64,000 bases of DNA from Bordetella sp. FB-8 (GTDB lineage Bacteria; Pseudomonadota; Gammaproteobacteria; Burkholderiales; Burkholderiaceae_B), in NCBI RefSeq assembly GCF_000382185.1, contig NZ_KB907784.1:2071633-2135632 (forward strand). The letters run 5' to 3'. The position numbers were made by a program, and so were the translations under genes. Shown one piece after another: positions 40,297 through 49,767 of the stretch (within the stretch, counting starts at the first letter, position 1; the number at the start of each line of letters is the position of its first letter). The notes below the pieces were generated by a model. The model ran no database searches, was not told where the DNA came from, and worked only from the letters and a program-made list of their open reading frames with translations.

Positions 40297-41439
40297 ATGA
40301 ACCGATTTACGAAAATTGCCGTGATTTCCGCTTTCTCGCTCACGGCGGGGGCGATTGCGTCCGGCGCGCAAGCGGCTGAAAAACCGGTCAAGATCGGCGT
40401 GCAAGCGCCCATCACCGGGGATTATGCGGCCGAAGGACAGGGTATCCAGAACGGCGTCAAGCTGCTGGTCGAGCAGCAGAACGCCAAGGGCGGCCTGCTG
40501 GGCCATAAGGTCGAAGTGGTGGCGTGCGACGACGAAGGCAAGCCTTCGACCGCCGCCATCTGCGCCCGCAAGCTGGTCAACGACGGCGTCATCGCCGTGA
40601 TCGGCACCTACACCAGCGGCGCCGCCCTGGCCGCCGCACCCATCTACTCGGCCGCCAACGTGATCCAGACCTCGGACGGTACCAGCGACGAGCTGACCCA
40701 GAAGGGTTGGAAGACCTTCTTTCGCAATGCGCCGCCCAACAGCGCCGAAGCCGTGTTCACCGCCCAGTACCTGGTCAAGGCCAAGCAATACAAGCGTATC
40801 GTCGTCCTGACCGACCACTCCAGCTACGCGACCGGCCTGGCCGACAGCGTGGTCGCCTCGATCAAGGCCGACGGCGGCAATGTGGTGGCCAAGGACTTCA
40901 TCACCGCTGGCACCCAGGACTACAGCGCCGTGCTGACCAAGATCAAGTCTGAAAACCCCGACGCGATCTACTTCTCGGGCTACTACACCGACGGCGGCCT
41001 GATCCGCGCGCAGATGGAACAACTGGGCATCAAGGCGGCTTTCGTGGGTGGCGACGCCAACCAGAACGAAGCCTTCGCCAAGATCGCCGGCCCCGCGGCC
41101 CAAGGCGCGATCATCGTCAACATCCCCTCGCCGGACAACCTTCCCTATCCTGAAGCCAAGCAGTTTCTGGCCGACTACGTGAAGGCCTACGGCTCCCAGC
41201 CCCCGAGCATCTACACCTTCACCAATGCAGACGGCCTGCGCGCCGTGTTTCAGGCAGCCCAGGCCACCAAGTCCATCAAACCGGCCAAGCTGATTGCCTA
41301 CCTGCACAATATGAAGGGCTACAACGGCCTGACCGGCCCCTTCACGTGGGATGCCAAAGGTGAGCGCGTAGGCAGTCCCTTCACGGCTTTCGAAGTGCAA
41401 GCCGACGGTTCCTACAAGACCGTGTACCCGACCCACTAA
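40297..41439 (+). CDS. livK: Branched-chain amino-acid-type ABC transporter, substrate-binding protein
   Basis: Periplasmic binding protein, 380 residues. Signal peptide of ~27 residues ending SGAQAAEK. The fold type I motifs are IGVQAPITGDYAAEGQGIQN (~33), GVIAVIGTYTSGAALAAAPI (~100) and FFRNAPPNSAEA (~145). It is the first gene of a five-gene operon. Ligand could be branched-chain amino acids, or hydroxyproline/proline given the facing catabolic cluster; the second is inference. Strong ribosome site AGGAGA upstream. Confidence 0.92.
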   Translation: MNRFTKIAVISAFSLTAGAIASGAQAAEKPVKIGVQAPITGDYAAEGQGIQNGVKLLVEQQNAKGGLLGHKVEVVACDDEGKPSTAAICARKLVNDGVIAVIGTYTSGAALAAAPIYSAANVIQTSDGTSDELTQKGWKTFFRNAPPNSAEAVFTAQYLVKAKQYKRIVVLTDHSSYATGLADSVVASIKADGGNVVAKDFITAGTQDYSAVLTKIKSENPDAIYFSGYYTDGGLIRAQMEQLGIKAAFVGGDANQNEAFAKIAGPAAQGAIIVNIPSPDNLPYPEAKQFLADYVKAYGSQPPSIYTFTNADGLRAVFQAAQATKSIKPAKLIAYLHNMKGYNGLTGPFTWDAKGERVGSPFTAFEVQADGSYKTVYPTH

Positions 41440-41541
41440 GGCCGGAAACCCGATAAAGCGTCGCAGCCGCGTCCGGCATTGTCCGGACGCGGACCCGGCT
41501 TGGCCGGACGCGATGCTGTTTTTATCCACGGAATAGGCAAG

Positions 41542-42444
41542 ATGAGCTCCATCCTGCAACAACTTATTAATGGTTTGACGATCGGAGGCATCTACGCGCT
41601 GATCGCGTTGGGCTACACGATGGTCTACGGCGTGCTCAAGCTGATCAATTTCGCCCATGGCGACCTGTGCATCCTGGGCGCCTTCATCGGCTTGACCACC
41701 CTGACGACCGGCGTGTTCGCCGGCCTGCCGACGCCGGTGCTGATGGCCCTGGCTTTCGTGATCGCCGTCATCGCCGTTGCCGTGACCGGCACCCTGCTAG
41801 ATCGCGTCGCGTATAAGCCGCTGCGCCGCGCGCACCGCCTGTCCCCGATGGTCTCTGCACTGGGCGCCTCCATGATGATCGAGAACGGCATCATGCTGAT
41901 CTGGGGGCCGAACGTGCGCGTGTTCCCCAGCAACCTGCTGCCCAATACGACCTGGCATATCGGCGGCGCGTATCTCAGTTTCGTGCAGCTGCTGATCATG
42001 ATCGGCGCCCTGGTGCTGATGGTCGCGCTGTATTTCTTCGTGCATCACACTCGCGTGGGCACGGCCATCCGGGCCTCGGCGATCGACCAGGACGCCGCGC
42101 GGCTGATGGGCATCAACGTCAACCGCGTGATCGCCATGGTGTTCGTGATCGGCCCCGCGCTCGGCGCGGTGGGCGGCCTGTTCATCGGGCTTTATTACCG
42201 CCAGGCCTATTTCACCATGGGCTGGTCTTATGGCTTGAACGCCTTCATCGCGGCCATCATCGGCGGCATCGGCAACATCCCTGGCGCGATGCTGGGCGGC
42301 CTGCTGCTGGGCCTGTTCAACGTCTTTGCCGTGGGCTATGTGTCGAGCTCGTGGCAGGACGCGATCACGTTTGGACTCTTGATCGCAATCCTGCTGGTGC
42401 GGCCGTCGGGCCTGCTCGGCGAGCGCGTTGCGGAAAAGGTGTGA
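41542..42444 (+). CDS. livH: ABC transporter permease, LivH family
   Basis: Inner-membrane subunit, 300 residues from MSSILQQLINGLTIGGIYAL, which has the classic LivH opening (ALGYTMVYGVLKLINFAHGD). About eight hydrophobic segments, and the family loop GTAIRASAIDQDAARLMGIN (~177). 102 bases after livK and 10 bases before livM. Confidence 0.94.
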   Translation: MSSILQQLINGLTIGGIYALIALGYTMVYGVLKLINFAHGDLCILGAFIGLTTLTTGVFAGLPTPVLMALAFVIAVIAVAVTGTLLDRVAYKPLRRAHRLSPMVSALGASMMIENGIMLIWGPNVRVFPSNLLPNTTWHIGGAYLSFVQLLIMIGALVLMVALYFFVHHTRVGTAIRASAIDQDAARLMGINVNRVIAMVFVIGPALGAVGGLFIGLYYRQAYFTMGWSYGLNAFIAAIIGGIGNIPGAMLGGLLLGLFNVFAVGYVSSSWQDAITFGLLIAILLVRPSGLLGERVAEKV

Positions 42445-42454
42445 GGACTCGAAC

Positions 42455-43435
42455 ATGAACAAGCAAGTTATCGACGCGGCATCCGCGCCGCGTGCCGGCG
42501 AGTCCGCACGCGGCGGTGCGCGGTCCATGGCCTGGATCGGCATCGTGCTGTGGCTGGCTGGCCTGCTGCTGCCCGTGGCCTTGTCCCCGGCCTGGGTGAC
42601 GATAGGCGGCGTCTTCGCCATCTACGCCATCGTCGCCCTGTCTCAGGACATCGTGCTGGGCCGCGCCGGCATCTACGACATGGGCCATGCCGTCTACTTC
42701 GGTGTCGGCGCCTACGTCACGGCCATCCTGTCCTTGAGCTTCGGCTGGCCCGTGCTGTGGACCATTCCGGTCGGCATCGTGGCGGCCGCGTTCCTCGGCG
42801 CCATCCTGTCCGCGCCCATCGTCAAGCTGCGCGGCGACTACCTGTTGGTGGTCACCATAGGCTTTAACGCGATCTTTCTGCTGGCCATGAAGAACGACAT
42901 CTTCGGCCTGACCGGCGGCCCCGATGGCCTGTTCGGCGTGGCCGGGCCGTCCGTGTTCGGCCACGACCTGGGCAGCCAAAACGACCTGTTCTACTTGAAC
43001 TGGGTGGCGCTGGCCCTTGTGCTCTGGCTCATGCGCAACCTGAACCGGTCGGCCCTGGGCCGCACCTTCCGCTATATCAAATACGACGAACTGGCCGCCA
43101 CCACGCTGGGCGTGAACTCGCGCCGCTACAAAGTGGTCGTCTTCGCGCTGGCCGCCGCGGTTGCCGGACTGGGCGGGTCGCTGTTCGCGATGCAGCTGTC
43201 GGCGGTGAGTCCCGGCTCGTTCACGTTCGCCGATTCGGTCACGCTGTTCGCCATCGTGCTGGTCGGCGGACAGGCCTCGGTTCCCGGCGTGCTGCTGGGC
43301 ACTGCCCTGATGTTCGTGGTGCCCCAGGTCTTCTCCGACCTGGCGCAATATCGCTACTTCGTCTTCGGCATCGCCATGATCGTGATCATGGTCCTGCGGC
43401 CGCAAGGCATCTGGCCCGCACGAAAGGGGGGCTGA
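42455..43435 (+). CDS. livM: ABC transporter permease, LivM family
   Basis: Second membrane subunit, 326 residues from MNKQVIDAASAPRAGE. Hydrophobic throughout after residue 28. Family motifs: LGRAGIYDMGHAVYFGVGAY (~69) and GRTFRYIKYDELAATTLGVN (~203). Ends 5 bases before livG. Confidence 0.94.
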   Translation: MNKQVIDAASAPRAGESARGGARSMAWIGIVLWLAGLLLPVALSPAWVTIGGVFAIYAIVALSQDIVLGRAGIYDMGHAVYFGVGAYVTAILSLSFGWPVLWTIPVGIVAAAFLGAILSAPIVKLRGDYLLVVTIGFNAIFLLAMKNDIFGLTGGPDGLFGVAGPSVFGHDLGSQNDLFYLNWVALALVLWLMRNLNRSALGRTFRYIKYDELAATTLGVNSRRYKVVVFALAAAVAGLGGSLFAMQLSAVSPGSFTFADSVTLFAIVLVGGQASVPGVLLGTALMFVVPQVFSDLAQYRYFVFGIAMIVIMVLRPQGIWPARKGG

Positions 43436-43440
43436 TTCGC

Positions 43441-44268
43441 ATGGAAAATAACAATCAAACGGCTGCCCAGACGCTGCTGGAACTGAATAACGTGGGCATC
43501 AGCTTCGGCGGCTTGCGCGCGGTCGACCAGCTGGGTTTTCGCATCGAGCGAGGTCAGATCGTGGCCTTGATCGGTCCCAACGGCGCCGGCAAGACGACGG
43601 TGTTCAACCTGATCACGGGCGTGTACCGGCCGACCGACGGTCAAGTCAGCTGGCGCGGACGCGACGTGACGGGCCTGCCTCCGCATCGCATTGCCCAGCT
43701 GGGCATACGGCGCACGTTCCAGACCATTCGCCTGTTTTCCGACATGACGGTGCTCGAGAACGTGATCGCTGGTCAGCATCTGCAGATTCGCCAGCGCTGG
43801 TGGCAAGGGCTGCTGAACACGCCGGCGCAGCGCCGTGAAGAGAAGGCACTGGTGGACAAGGCGATGGCGGTGCTCGAACGCCTGGACCTGGCCGATGTCG
43901 CCCATGAAGAGGCTACCTCGCTGGCCTACGGCGTGCAGCGTCGCGTGGAGCTGGCGCGCTGCCTGGTGGCCGATCCGGAGCTGATCATCCTCGACGAGCC
44001 GGCCGCCGGCCTGAACGAAAACGAATCGGCCGAACTGAACGATACTATCCGCGCCATCCGCGACAGCGGCGTCACCGTCATTCTCGTCGAGCACGATATG
44101 AGCGTGGTGATGAACGTGGCCGACAACATTGTCGTGATCAACTTCGGCAAGAAAATCGCCGAAGGCAATCCGCAGGCAATCCGGAGCAACCCGCTCGTGA
44201 TCGAGGCTTACCTGGGCCAGGACGACGAGGACGAGGCGCTGGAGCGCGAAGGACAGGCAAACTCATGA
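43441..44268 (+). CDS. livG: ABC transporter ATP-binding protein, LivG family
   Basis: Cytoplasmic ATPase, 275 residues. Walker A GPNGAGKTTVFN (~43), Q-loop region RTFQTIRLF, signature-like SLAYGVQRRVELARCL (~161) where the usual LSGGQ is altered, Walker B LIILDEPAAGLN (~182), and switch histidine VEHDMSVV. The altered signature is normal for LivG proteins. Overlaps livF by 4 bases. Confidence 0.94.
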   Translation: MENNNQTAAQTLLELNNVGISFGGLRAVDQLGFRIERGQIVALIGPNGAGKTTVFNLITGVYRPTDGQVSWRGRDVTGLPPHRIAQLGIRRTFQTIRLFSDMTVLENVIAGQHLQIRQRWWQGLLNTPAQRREEKALVDKAMAVLERLDLADVAHEEATSLAYGVQRRVELARCLVADPELIILDEPAAGLNENESAELNDTIRAIRDSGVTVILVEHDMSVVMNVADNIVVINFGKKIAEGNPQAIRSNPLVIEAYLGQDDEDEALEREGQANS

Positions 44269-44978
44269 ATCCCCTGCTCGAAGTCCAAGACCTGCGCGTC
44301 AACTACGGCCATATCCAGGCGCTCAAAGGCATTTCGCTCAACGTCAAGGAAGGCGAAGTCGTGGCCATCCTGGGTGCCAACGGTGCCGGCAAGACCACGC
44401 TCATGCGCACCTTGAGCGGCCTGATCGCGCCCCATAGCGGCGCCATCCGTTTCAACGGCCAGGAAACCACCAAGCTTGGCGCCGACAGGATCGTGCGCCT
44501 GGGCATCGGGCAGTCGCCCGAAGGCCGGCGCGTTTTCGGCACTCTTTCGGTCGCCGAGAATCTGAGGCTGGGCGGTTTCACGCGCCCGACCGCCGAAATC
44601 GGCCAGAGCTGCGAATACGTCTACAAGATTTTCCCGCGGCTCTACGAGCGGCGCACGCAATTGGCCGGGACTCTGTCTGGCGGCGAGCAGCAGATGCTGG
44701 CGATCGGCCGCGCGCTGGTCACCAAGCCCAAGCTGTTGCTGCTGGACGAGCCCAGTCTGGGCCTGGCGCCCATCATCATTCGCAACATCTTCCAGGTGCT
44801 GGGGGAGGTGCGCGACACCGGCGTGACCATCCTGCTCGTCGAGCAGAATGCGCGCATGGCGCTCAAGTTGGCCGACCGCGGCTATGTGCTGGAAGTCGGC
44901 CGCATGAGTCACGAAGGTCCTGCACGCGAGCTGCTGGCTTCGCCGGAAATCCAGGCTGCTTACCTGGGCCACGGTTAA
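44265..44978 (+). CDS. livF: ABC transporter ATP-binding protein, LivF family
   Basis: Second ATPase, 237 residues. Walker A GANGAGKTTLMR (~36), GQSPEGRRVFGTLSVAENL (~84), signature LSGGEQQMLAIGRAL (~139), Walker B LLLLDEPSLGLAP (~160), switch VEQNARMAL. Last gene of the operon; a nested inverted repeat follows. Confidence 0.95.
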   Translation: MNPLLEVQDLRVNYGHIQALKGISLNVKEGEVVAILGANGAGKTTLMRTLSGLIAPHSGAIRFNGQETTKLGADRIVRLGIGQSPEGRRVFGTLSVAENLRLGGFTRPTAEIGQSCEYVYKIFPRLYERRTQLAGTLSGGEQQMLAIGRALVTKPKLLLLDEPSLGLAPIIIRNIFQVLGEVRDTGVTILLVEQNARMALKLADRGYVLEVGRMSHEGPARELLASPEIQAAYLGHG

Positions 44979-45008
44979 CGCGTCGATATCACAATCCGAG
45001 AGTCGGCA

Positions 45009-45137
45009 GTCCTGCGGCGGGCTCATGCCCTGAGGCGACTTAGGTGGCGGGGCAGTCCGCGTAGCGGACTTTGGGTGCCTAAGGCGGCGCCCAAACCCGC
45101 TACTTCGGAGCTCCGGGGCATGAGCCCGCCGCAGGAC
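45009..45137. repeat. Nested inverted repeat between converging operons
   Basis: Perfect 22-base outer arms at 45009-45030 and 45116-45137. Inside are CTTAGG/CCTAAG partners and a perfect 7-base hairpin AGTCCGC-GTA-GCGGACT (45054-45070). It fills the gap between livF (plus) and the AraC gene (minus), so it may stop transcription from both sides. No coding frame or transposase is linked to it. Confidence 0.85.
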
Positions 45138-45172
45138 GTATTAAGGACTCAAATACGGTTTTGAAAAGCGTC

Positions 45173-45946
45173 TCAAGAACGCGAAGAAGACAGCAGCAAC
45201 ATCCGATATTGGCTGGGCGTCATCCCCACCGTAGCCTTGAACTGCCGCGTGAAAGCGCTGTGATCGTTGTAGCCGCACAAGGTGGCGATGTCGGTGATGC
45301 TGGCATCCCCCGCCAGCAGCCCCGATGCCGCATCCAGCCGCGCCTTGATCAGCATCTGCCGCGGCGTCAGATGAAAGATCTTGTGGAAATAGCGCTCGAT
45401 CTGCGCCACCGACATATGCGCCTGTTTGGCAAGCTGCGGCAATTGCAGCGGTCTGGCGTAGTGTTCCTGGATGTGGCGGGCGACCGCCGCCAGGCGCTGA
45501 TAGGCCGGGTGGCTGCCTTCGGGGGCCCGCAGATCGCGCGAGATGCCGGCCACGCCGATGACCTCGCCTTGCGCATCGCGCAGCGGCAGCTTGGTGGTCA
45601 TGCACCAGCCGGGCTGGCGCCCCGGATAAAGGTGCAGCTCGAGTTGCTCGATCAGCTTGTTGCCGCTCGCCAGCACGGCCTTGTCCTGTGCCGTATAGAT
45701 GCGGCCGAAGCGGGTCGGAAAGACCTGCTCTGCCGTCTTGCCCAATAACACGCGCGGTTCCTTCAAACCGCAGCGCGCGGCCAGCGTGCGGTTGGCCAGC
45801 ACATAGCGCGCTTGGTTGTCTTTTACGAAGAACACCACGTCGGGCAGGGTGTCGAACACCGGTTCAAGCAGGGAAAAATGCGCGACTATGCCGGCCAGCT
45901 CGCCCGAAGCAATGCTTGCCGTCCAGGCGAGGTCGGTTGGATTCAT
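45173..45946 (-). CDS. PAS-AraC-family transcriptional regulator
   Basis: 257 residues. N-terminal PAS sensor (~25-130; VFDTLPDVVFFVKDNQARYV, then GEVIGVAGISRDL ending the PAS fold). C-terminal AraC domain of two helix-turn-helix units (~150-250; LAKQAHMSVAQIERYFHKIF and ITDIATLCGYNDHSAFTRQF). It is the last gene of the hydroxyproline cluster, 27 bases after the FAD subunit. Hydroxyproline loci in pseudomonads use an AraC-type activator (LhpR), so this is a candidate equivalent. Confidence 0.9.
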   Translation of the reverse strand: MNPTDLAWTASIASGELAGIVAHFSLLEPVFDTLPDVVFFVKDNQARYVLANRTLAARCGLKEPRVLLGKTAEQVFPTRFGRIYTAQDKAVLASGNKLIEQLELHLYPGRQPGWCMTTKLPLRDAQGEVIGVAGISRDLRAPEGSHPAYQRLAAVARHIQEHYARPLQLPQLAKQAHMSVAQIERYFHKIFHLTPRQMLIKARLDAASGLLAGDASITDIATLCGYNDHSAFTRQFKATVGMTPSQYRMLLLSSSRS

Positions 45947-45973
45947 GCCGCGCTCCTGCGGACGGGCCGCGTC

Positions 45974-47263
45974 TTAAGCAGCATCCGTATCGGCAAGGCC
46001 GGCCAGCGTGCCGATCCGCGTGGGGGACAGGGGGGGGCGGGTATTCGCGCTCTGCCAGCCGAAGCAGAATGCCGCCGCGCCGCCGCAGATGCGGCCCTGG
46101 CAGGGTCCCATGCCGCAGCGCGTATGCAGCTTGGCCATGCGCCACGAATCGTGCTCGGCGATCTCGCCATAGGCGACATCCTCGCAGCGGCAAAATACCG
46201 TGTCGTCCTTGGACAGTGCGCGCAGGCATGGATTCAACGCGAACGCCGCATGCAGGCGCCTGGAGAAATTCCGATAACGTTCGCGCGCCGCAAAGAGCCG
46301 GCGCGCGGCGTCCTGCCGCCCCAGCGCGGCGTGCGCGGCGATGCGGCCTTCCAGCGTCGACAGCTCCATGCCGCCCACACCCGTGCACTCGCCCGCGGCG
46401 TAGATATCGGTTTGCGAAGTGCGCTGCCAGGCATCGACCTGGACCGCCATCGCGTCGGCGTAAGAGATCGACGCGCAGCCCAGCGCCGTGGATAGCTCGA
46501 GGTTCGGCAAGAGGCCATAGGCGCAGGCGAGCCGCTCGCACGACAGCTCGATGTTGCCGCCAGGGCGTTGCACGCTAACGCCGCGCAGGCGGTCGTCGCC
46601 ATGCGCCGCGACGACGTGTGCGCCACGCCAGTAGGGCGTGCGCCACAAGTCCAGCCGCAGTCGGATCGCCTGCGCGAGCTTGGCCGGCGTGAAAGCCAGC
46701 GCGCGGGCGAAACGTGCCACGGACCGGGGGGCCGCTTGCTCGACGATCGCCACGATGTGTGCGCCCTGCGCTTGCGCCGTCCTGGCGGCTGCCCACAGCA
46801 GCGGTCCGCTGCCAGCCACCACGATGCGCTGGTCCGTCACCGGCGTGCCGCCCTTGACGAGCGCCTGCAGGCCGCCTGCTCCGGTCACGCCGGGCAGAGT
46901 CCAGCCGGGAAAGGGCAGAAAACGTTCGCGCGCGCCGGTGGCAAGGATCAGTCGGCCGTAATTGAGCACCTGTGCGCGCTGTGCATCCTCAACCTGCAGG
47001 CGCTTGTCCGGCAGAGGTTGAACCACGCGCGTGCCGCACAGGCGCGTCAGGTTCGGGTGTCGTGCCAGGGCATCGAGCAGCGCGCGCGCCGGACCCGAGG
47101 GAGGATGGGCCGGTCCTTGCCGCCAGATCTGGCCTCCTGGGTGGATGTTGTCGTCGACGATGCCCACGCGCGCACCGGACTGCGCGGCCACGTGCGCCGC
47201 GGACAGCCCGGCCGGCCCGGCGCCGATGATCAGGATGTCAAATTGCTTAGGGGCCGCGCGCAT
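45974..47263 (-). CDS. FAD/NAD-type oxidoreductase subunit with C-terminal [2Fe-2S] site (HcnB-like)
   Basis: 429 residues from MRAAPKQFDILIIGAGPAGL. Dinucleotide motif GAGPAGLSAA (~13), second flavin motif ATGARERFLPFPGWTLPGV (~110), third at GECTGVGGMELSTLEG (~285). The C-terminal four-cysteine cluster is CRCEDV (~367) with CGMGPCQGRICG (~393). It is the large subunit of a heterotrimeric amine or imino-acid dehydrogenase, here most likely D-hydroxyproline dehydrogenase (lhpE-type). Start overlaps the preceding stop by one base (TGATG). Confidence 0.9.
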   Translation of the reverse strand: MRAAPKQFDILIIGAGPAGLSAAHVAAQSGARVGIVDDNIHPGGQIWRQGPAHPPSGPARALLDALARHPNLTRLCGTRVVQPLPDKRLQVEDAQRAQVLNYGRLILATGARERFLPFPGWTLPGVTGAGGLQALVKGGTPVTDQRIVVAGSGPLLWAAARTAQAQGAHIVAIVEQAAPRSVARFARALAFTPAKLAQAIRLRLDLWRTPYWRGAHVVAAHGDDRLRGVSVQRPGGNIELSCERLACAYGLLPNLELSTALGCASISYADAMAVQVDAWQRTSQTDIYAAGECTGVGGMELSTLEGRIAAHAALGRQDAARRLFAARERYRNFSRRLHAAFALNPCLRALSKDDTVFCRCEDVAYGEIAEHDSWRMAKLHTRCGMGPCQGRICGGAAAFCFGWQSANTRPPLSPTRIGTLAGLADTDAA

Positions 47264-47547
47264 CAGGTCGGTGCTCCGCAGTCTGTTGCCGTTTCGATAC
47301 GCATGCCCGCCGCGATCGGCGTTTGGCAGGCCAGACGGTGCGCGCGTCCGTTTATGGTCACGCGGCATTCCTGGCATACGCCCATGCCGCACAGCGGCCC
47401 GCGCAGGGCCCCGGATACCGAGCGCCGCGTGATCACACCGCTGCCCAGGGTGTCGACCATGGCGTGCGCGATTGCGGCAGCCACGGTGACGCCGGTCGGC
47501 ACGGCGACGCGGCGCCCGTCGATGTCCAGTTCGATATGTTCAGCCAT
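47263..47547 (-). CDS. [2Fe-2S] ferredoxin-like subunit (HcnA-like)
   Basis: 94 residues from [17 protein letters not shown]. Cysteine pattern GPLCGMGVCQECRVTING (~55-70) and a later cysteine in RLACQTPI (~79) bind the cluster. This is the small gamma subunit of the dehydrogenase, linking the two flavoproteins. An ATG at 47562 would add five residues and overlap the upstream gene more; the chosen start overlaps it by 8 bases. Confidence 0.9.
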   Translation of the reverse strand: MAEHIELDIDGRRVAVPTGVTVAAAIAHAMVDTLGSGVITRRSVSGALRGPLCGMGVCQECRVTINGRAHRLACQTPIAAGMRIETATDCGAPT

Positions 47548-48697
47548 GGGGGGCGCTTTCATTATCAAGGGACCCTAAGCGTGCCGGCAGATAGGGCGCG
47601 GCATCAATGGGCGCGGCCTGACCCAGCATCTGTGCCGCGATCAGCCTGGCGGTGCCCAGCGCCGTGGTGACGCCCAGGCCTTCGTGTCCCACGGCCAGCC
47701 AGGTGGACCGATGCGACGAACTGCCGGGCAGTGCCGGGCCGATCAACGGCAGGCCGTCCTGGGTCGCGGGTCGAAAGCCGGTCCATGCGCGCAGCGCGTT
47801 CAAGGCGGGCAGACCGGGCATGAACTGGCTGGCACGGCGCAGCATGCGCGCCAGCACGGCCGGCTCGACGGCCGGATCGGTCGTGTCGAACTGGCGCGAG
47901 GAGCCGATCAGCAGTTGGCCAGTCGGGCGAGGCTGCACATTGAAGGCCACCGAGGTGCCGCTGGATTGGTGCGCGCTCTTGATGTAGCCCAGCTCGAGAA
48001 TCTGGTGCCGCACGAGACCCGGGTAGCGATCGGTGATCAGCAGGTGGCCCTTCTTGGGAACCAGCGGCAGGCCCGCCAGCAAGGCCGTTGCATCCAGGCC
48101 GTTGGCCACCAGGACAGCGCCGGCGGCCACGGTGGTGCCGTCGGCGAGCCGTACGCCGTGGCGCTCGATCGCGACCGCTTGGGCATCGGCGCGCATTTCG
48201 ATGCGTCCGGCCACCGGCTGGGCAAGCAGCCAGGCCGCCGCGCTCGGGGCATAGACCACGGCGTCGTCAGGCACGATCATGCCGCCTGCCAGGCCCTCGC
48301 GCAAAGCCGGCTCGGCCTCGTGCAATTGCGCCGCGTCCAGCATCGAGCAGGCGATGCCCTGGACTTGCAACGCGTGCTGGCGCACGCGTGCCGCCGCCAT
48401 TTCTTCTTCGTCGGCCGCCGCCCATACCGTGCCGCAGCGCACGAAGGCGTGTTTGGCTAGGAGCCTGGGGGCCAGTGCCAGCCACAGTTGCCGCGACCAG
48501 GCGCTCAGGGCGAACTCGGCAGGCGTGTCGTCCATGACCACCAGATGGCCCATGCCCGCCGCCGTCGTGCCGGTGCCGATGCCGGCACGGTCGACGACCT
48601 GCACCGACAGGCCATGCGCGGCCAGCTCGTGCGCGCAGGCCGCGCCGACGATGCCCGCACCGATCACGACGACATCCGGCAGGGCGCCTTGCGTCAT
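47540..48697 (-). CDS. FAD-dependent D-amino-acid/imino-acid dehydrogenase catalytic subunit (DadA/HcnC-like)
   Basis: 385 residues. N-terminal FAD motif [20 protein letters not shown] (~9). DAO-family stretches [12 protein letters not shown] (~44), [19 protein letters not shown] (~198) and [18 protein letters not shown] (~350). With the two downstream subunits it should oxidise cis-4-hydroxy-D-proline, the epimerase product, to a pyrroline carboxylate and pass electrons to the respiratory chain. Overlaps the epimerase stop by 4 bases. Confidence 0.9.
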   Translation of the reverse strand: MTQGALPDVVVIGAGIVGAACAHELAAHGLSVQVVDRAGIGTGTTAAGMGHLVVMDDTPAEFALSAWSRQLWLALAPRLLAKHAFVRCGTVWAAADEEEMAAARVRQHALQVQGIACSMLDAAQLHEAEPALREGLAGGMIVPDDAVVYAPSAAAWLLAQPVAGRIEMRADAQAVAIERHGVRLADGTTVAAGAVLVANGLDATALLAGLPLVPKKGHLLITDRYPGLVRHQILELGYIKSAHQSSGTSVAFNVQPRPTGQLLIGSSRQFDTTDPAVEPAVLARMLRRASQFMPGLPALNALRAWTGFRPATQDGLPLIGPALPGSSSHRSTWLAVGHEGLGVTTALGTARLIAAQMLGQAAPIDAAPYLPARLGSLDNESAPHG

Positions 48698-49647
48698 AGC
48701 GCCCGCAGTCCCCGGGCAAACGGGTCATTGTCGTCGAACAGTAGCGTGCCTTGCCCACTTACATAGGCCCGGCCGCGCAGGGTGGGTACCACCTGGCCGG
48801 CCGGCAGGGTGTCGTCGCTTTCGTAGCGGGCCTCGAACACACTGCCGACGATGCTTTCCTGGCGCCACACCTTGCCCGGTTCCAGTTCCCCGGCGGCGGC
48901 CAGGCAGGCCACCTTGGCGCTGGTGCCGGTGCCGCAGGGCGAGCGGTCGTAGGCCTTGCCGGGACACAGCACGAAGTTGCGGCTGTCGATCCCGGGCTTG
49001 GGCGAATCGGCAAACAGCTCGATATGGTCGATCTGGGCGCCGTCCTTGCCGGTGATGCCTTGCTCGTCGAGCGCGCGGCGCATGGCCCAGGTGAATTCAG
49101 TCAGCACGTCGACGTGCGAGAAATCGAGCTGCTGGCCGTGGTCGGCCACCAGGAAGAACCAGTTGCCGCCCCAGCCTATGTCGCCGTGAACGCGGCCGTA
49201 GCCGGGAACGTCCAGCGGTACGGCATGCCGGTAGCGGTAGGCCGGGACGTTGCGCACGGTGACGCTGGCGTCGGCGTGCAGTTCGGCCTGAACCACGCCG
49301 ACCGGGGTTTCGATCCGATGCCGGCCGGGTTCGATGCGGCCCATATAGGCAAGCGAAGCAACCAGGCCGATGGTGCCGTGGCCGCACATGCCAAGAAAGC
49401 CGACATTGTTGAAGAAGATCACGCCGGCCGAGCAGGTCGGGTCCGACGGCTCGCACAGCAGCGCGCCGACCAGCACGTCGGAGCCGCGCGGTTCGTTGAC
49501 GATGCCGGCGCGCAGGTCGTCGTGGTCGCGCTTGAACAGCGCCAGGCGCTCGCTCAGCGGGCCTTTTCCCAGATCCGGGCCGCCTTCGGTCACCAGGCGG
49601 GTCGGTTCGCCGCCGGTGTGGGAGTCGATGATGTGTACGGTTTTCAT
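48694..49647 (-). CDS. lhpA: 4-hydroxyproline 2-epimerase (proline racemase family)
   Basis: Converts trans-4-hydroxy-L-proline to cis-4-hydroxy-D-proline without cofactor. 317 residues from [19 protein letters not shown] (49647). Both catalytic cysteines are present: GMCGHGTIG (~90) and [10 protein letters not shown] (~237), so it is an epimerase rather than a dehydratase. The neighbouring D-imino-acid dehydrogenase and DapA-family gene fix the hydroxyproline pathway over plain proline. Confidence 0.93.
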   Translation of the reverse strand: MKTVHIIDSHTGGEPTRLVTEGGPDLGKGPLSERLALFKRDHDDLRAGIVNEPRGSDVLVGALLCEPSDPTCSAGVIFFNNVGFLGMCGHGTIGLVASLAYMGRIEPGRHRIETPVGVVQAELHADASVTVRNVPAYRYRHAVPLDVPGYGRVHGDIGWGGNWFFLVADHGQQLDFSHVDVLTEFTWAMRRALDEQGITGKDGAQIDHIELFADSPKPGIDSRNFVLCPGKAYDRSPCGTGTSAKVACLAAAGELEPGKVWRQESIVGSVFEARYESDDTLPAGQVVPTLRGRAYVSGQGTLLFDDNDPFARGLRAL

Positions 49648-49767
49648 GAGGACAATCGTAAGTCGGCCACGGCTATCGCGTCTTGCGCAACTGGCGCGGC
49701 ATGCATGACGATTTTTGCACAATGGCCATGGGCCTTCGCGCCGGTTCGCCTGCGCCGCGTGGGCGGA

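Noticed and set aside
43441..44268. LivG as a damaged ATPase because its signature is not LSGGQ
   Set aside because: LivG proteins normally have a variant signature; Walker A and B and the switch histidine are intact.
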